Positions 63,167 through 64,000 of a stretch of 64,000 bases of DNA are shown here, in pieces (positions within the stretch are counted from its first letter, which is position 1; each line of letters opens with the position of its first letter). This stretch comes from Jiella pelagia. GTDB lineage: Bacteria > Pseudomonadota > Alphaproteobacteria > Rhizobiales > Rhizobiaceae. The translations under genes were made by a program, and so were the position numbers. The notes beneath the pieces are model-generated. The model had not been told where the DNA came from and searched no databases. It worked only from the letters and a program-made list of their open reading frames with translations. The DNA is taken from contig NZ_CP114029.1 of NCBI RefSeq assembly GCF_026898155.1, positions 69,501 to 133,500 on the forward strand, given 5' to 3'.

Positions 63167-64000
63167 TTACCCGCCTTTGATCGACGCTTGCCAGTCGCGC
63201 AGGAACTTTGCCTTCTTCCTTTCGTCGAGCCAGGTGAGAAGGCTCGGCCGCAAGCGGATCGGTAGGAACGAGGTGCTCCCCTCGAAGCGGCTCTCGAAGA
63301 AGGTTTGCCCCTCGCGAAGGCTTTCCACCAGCGGAAAAAGGGACGAGCCTCGATCGACCAGGGTCTGGCCTTCGTCCGATAGGAGAAACCGGACGAAGTC
63401 GCCGGCCGCGGCCTTTGCGTCCGAATCCTTCGTGACGAGAACCGAGCGGGTGAAGACCAGCGCGTAGTCGCTGAGAAGGAGAATGCCGAGCCGTGGGTCG
63501 CGGCGCACCTGTTCGAGCGCATAGGAGCCGATGACGTTGTAGGCGAGGACGAGCGCACCGGTGGCGACGTCCCTCACCATGTCATTGGTGCAGCAGTAAG
63601 TCTTCGCCTTGGCGCGGCCGAGGGATTCGACCAGCCGTGAGGCCTGGAAGCCCCGCTGGGCATCTTGGGTCGCAAACATGTAGCCGACGCCTGACAGGGC
63701 GACATCGTAGGTTCCGACGCGCCCGTCGAAGAAGGACGGCTCGTCCCGGATCATGCTGGCGAGCCCGGACCTCGTGCTCGGAAGCGGCCGGTGCGAAAAG
63801 GCTTTGCGATTATAAAGGAGGGCCACCGGCTCCTGGGTAAAGCCGAAGAGCCTCCTCGCGCCAGCGCGACCATTCCGGCGTCTCGGGCACGTCCTCGACG
63901 GGACTTGCCAGACCGCGATTGACCAGCTGCACCTGAAGATCCATTGCGGAGGAGATGACGATATCAGGCTTCTCGCTCGCCGCGAGGACCGCCTCCTGGA
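63167..64000 (-). pseudogene. ABC-type solute-binding protein, frameshifted; 5' end outside window
   Basis: From the right edge the frame reads SEKPDIVISSAMDLQVQLVN, then SPVEDVPETPEWSRWREE; after 63854 the sequence FGFTQEPVALLYNRKAF, GRVGTYDVALSGVGYMFATQ, CCTNDMVRDVATGALVLAYN and ILLLSDYALVFTRSVLVT continues in another frame to 63167. The slip at 63848-63854 is GAGCCTC for GAGCTC. The fold resembles iron- or organic-anion-type binding proteins (AfuA-like). Start and signal peptide lie beyond the window. Confidence 0.75.

Overview
The window looks like the chromosome of a GC-rich alphaproteobacterium, probably a member of the Hyphomicrobiales (Rhizobiales) or a relative: the flanking genes are GC-rich, TRAP transporters are abundant, and IS256-, IS21- and IS5/IS427-type elements are dense. 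This is inferred from gene style; no rRNA or complete tRNA gene is present to anchor taxonomy.

Layout. (1) 1-40.2 kb is most of a prophage with a contractile tail. Late genes run on the minus strand from 25.2 kb to 2.2 kb: a lambda-type head (terminase, gpW, portal, a fused protease-capsid protein) joined to a Mu-type tail (sheath, tube, chaperone, tape measure, gp43-gp48-like baseplate), fibres, endolysin and spanins. Early genes lie at 30-40 kb (ERF recombinase, SSB, RuvC-like and Ref-like nucleases, replication HTH protein, H-NS-like protein). Between late and early modules sits a plus-strand accessory island (25.5-30.2 kb): a PHP-ATPase and two paralogous membrane proteins. No prophage integrase or repressor is visible, so the left end is outside the window. 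An IS21 copy splits the tail-assembly chaperone gene and an IS256 copy sits near the left edge, so the prophage is probably defective.

(2) At 40156-40200 is the 3' half of a tRNA gene, an attachment core, followed at once by a separate tyrosine integrase and an excisionase-like gene. This suggests a second element integrated in tandem at the same tRNA site. It runs into an island (41.7-50.1 kb) of small uncharacterised genes, HTH proteins and four IS elements or remnants.

(3) 50.4-52.4 kb holds a shrunken type I-C CRISPR-Cas locus: four repeats, cas2, cas1 and a broken cas4. All interference genes are missing, and the locus ends where a truncated TRAP dctQ begins.

(4) 52.4-64 kb is metabolic: a TRAP transporter with a uronate-dehydrogenase-like gene, then a likely mevalonate catabolic cluster. 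This comprises a periplasmic lactonase-like protein, TRAP DctPQM, class II HMG-CoA reductase, a divergent MocR regulator and HMG-CoA lyase. An ABC-type solute-binding protein gene runs off the right edge.

The most striking signal crosses these regions. Nine gene-breaking frameshifts, in unrelated genes, all consist of one extra base inserted at the centre of the palindrome GAGCTC (GAG-N-CTC). This is either a systematic sequencing or assembly error at a modified motif, or scars of in-vivo breakage and end joining. If it is an error, HMG-CoA reductase, HMG-CoA lyase, the lactonase, the solute-binding protein and IstB are in reality intact.
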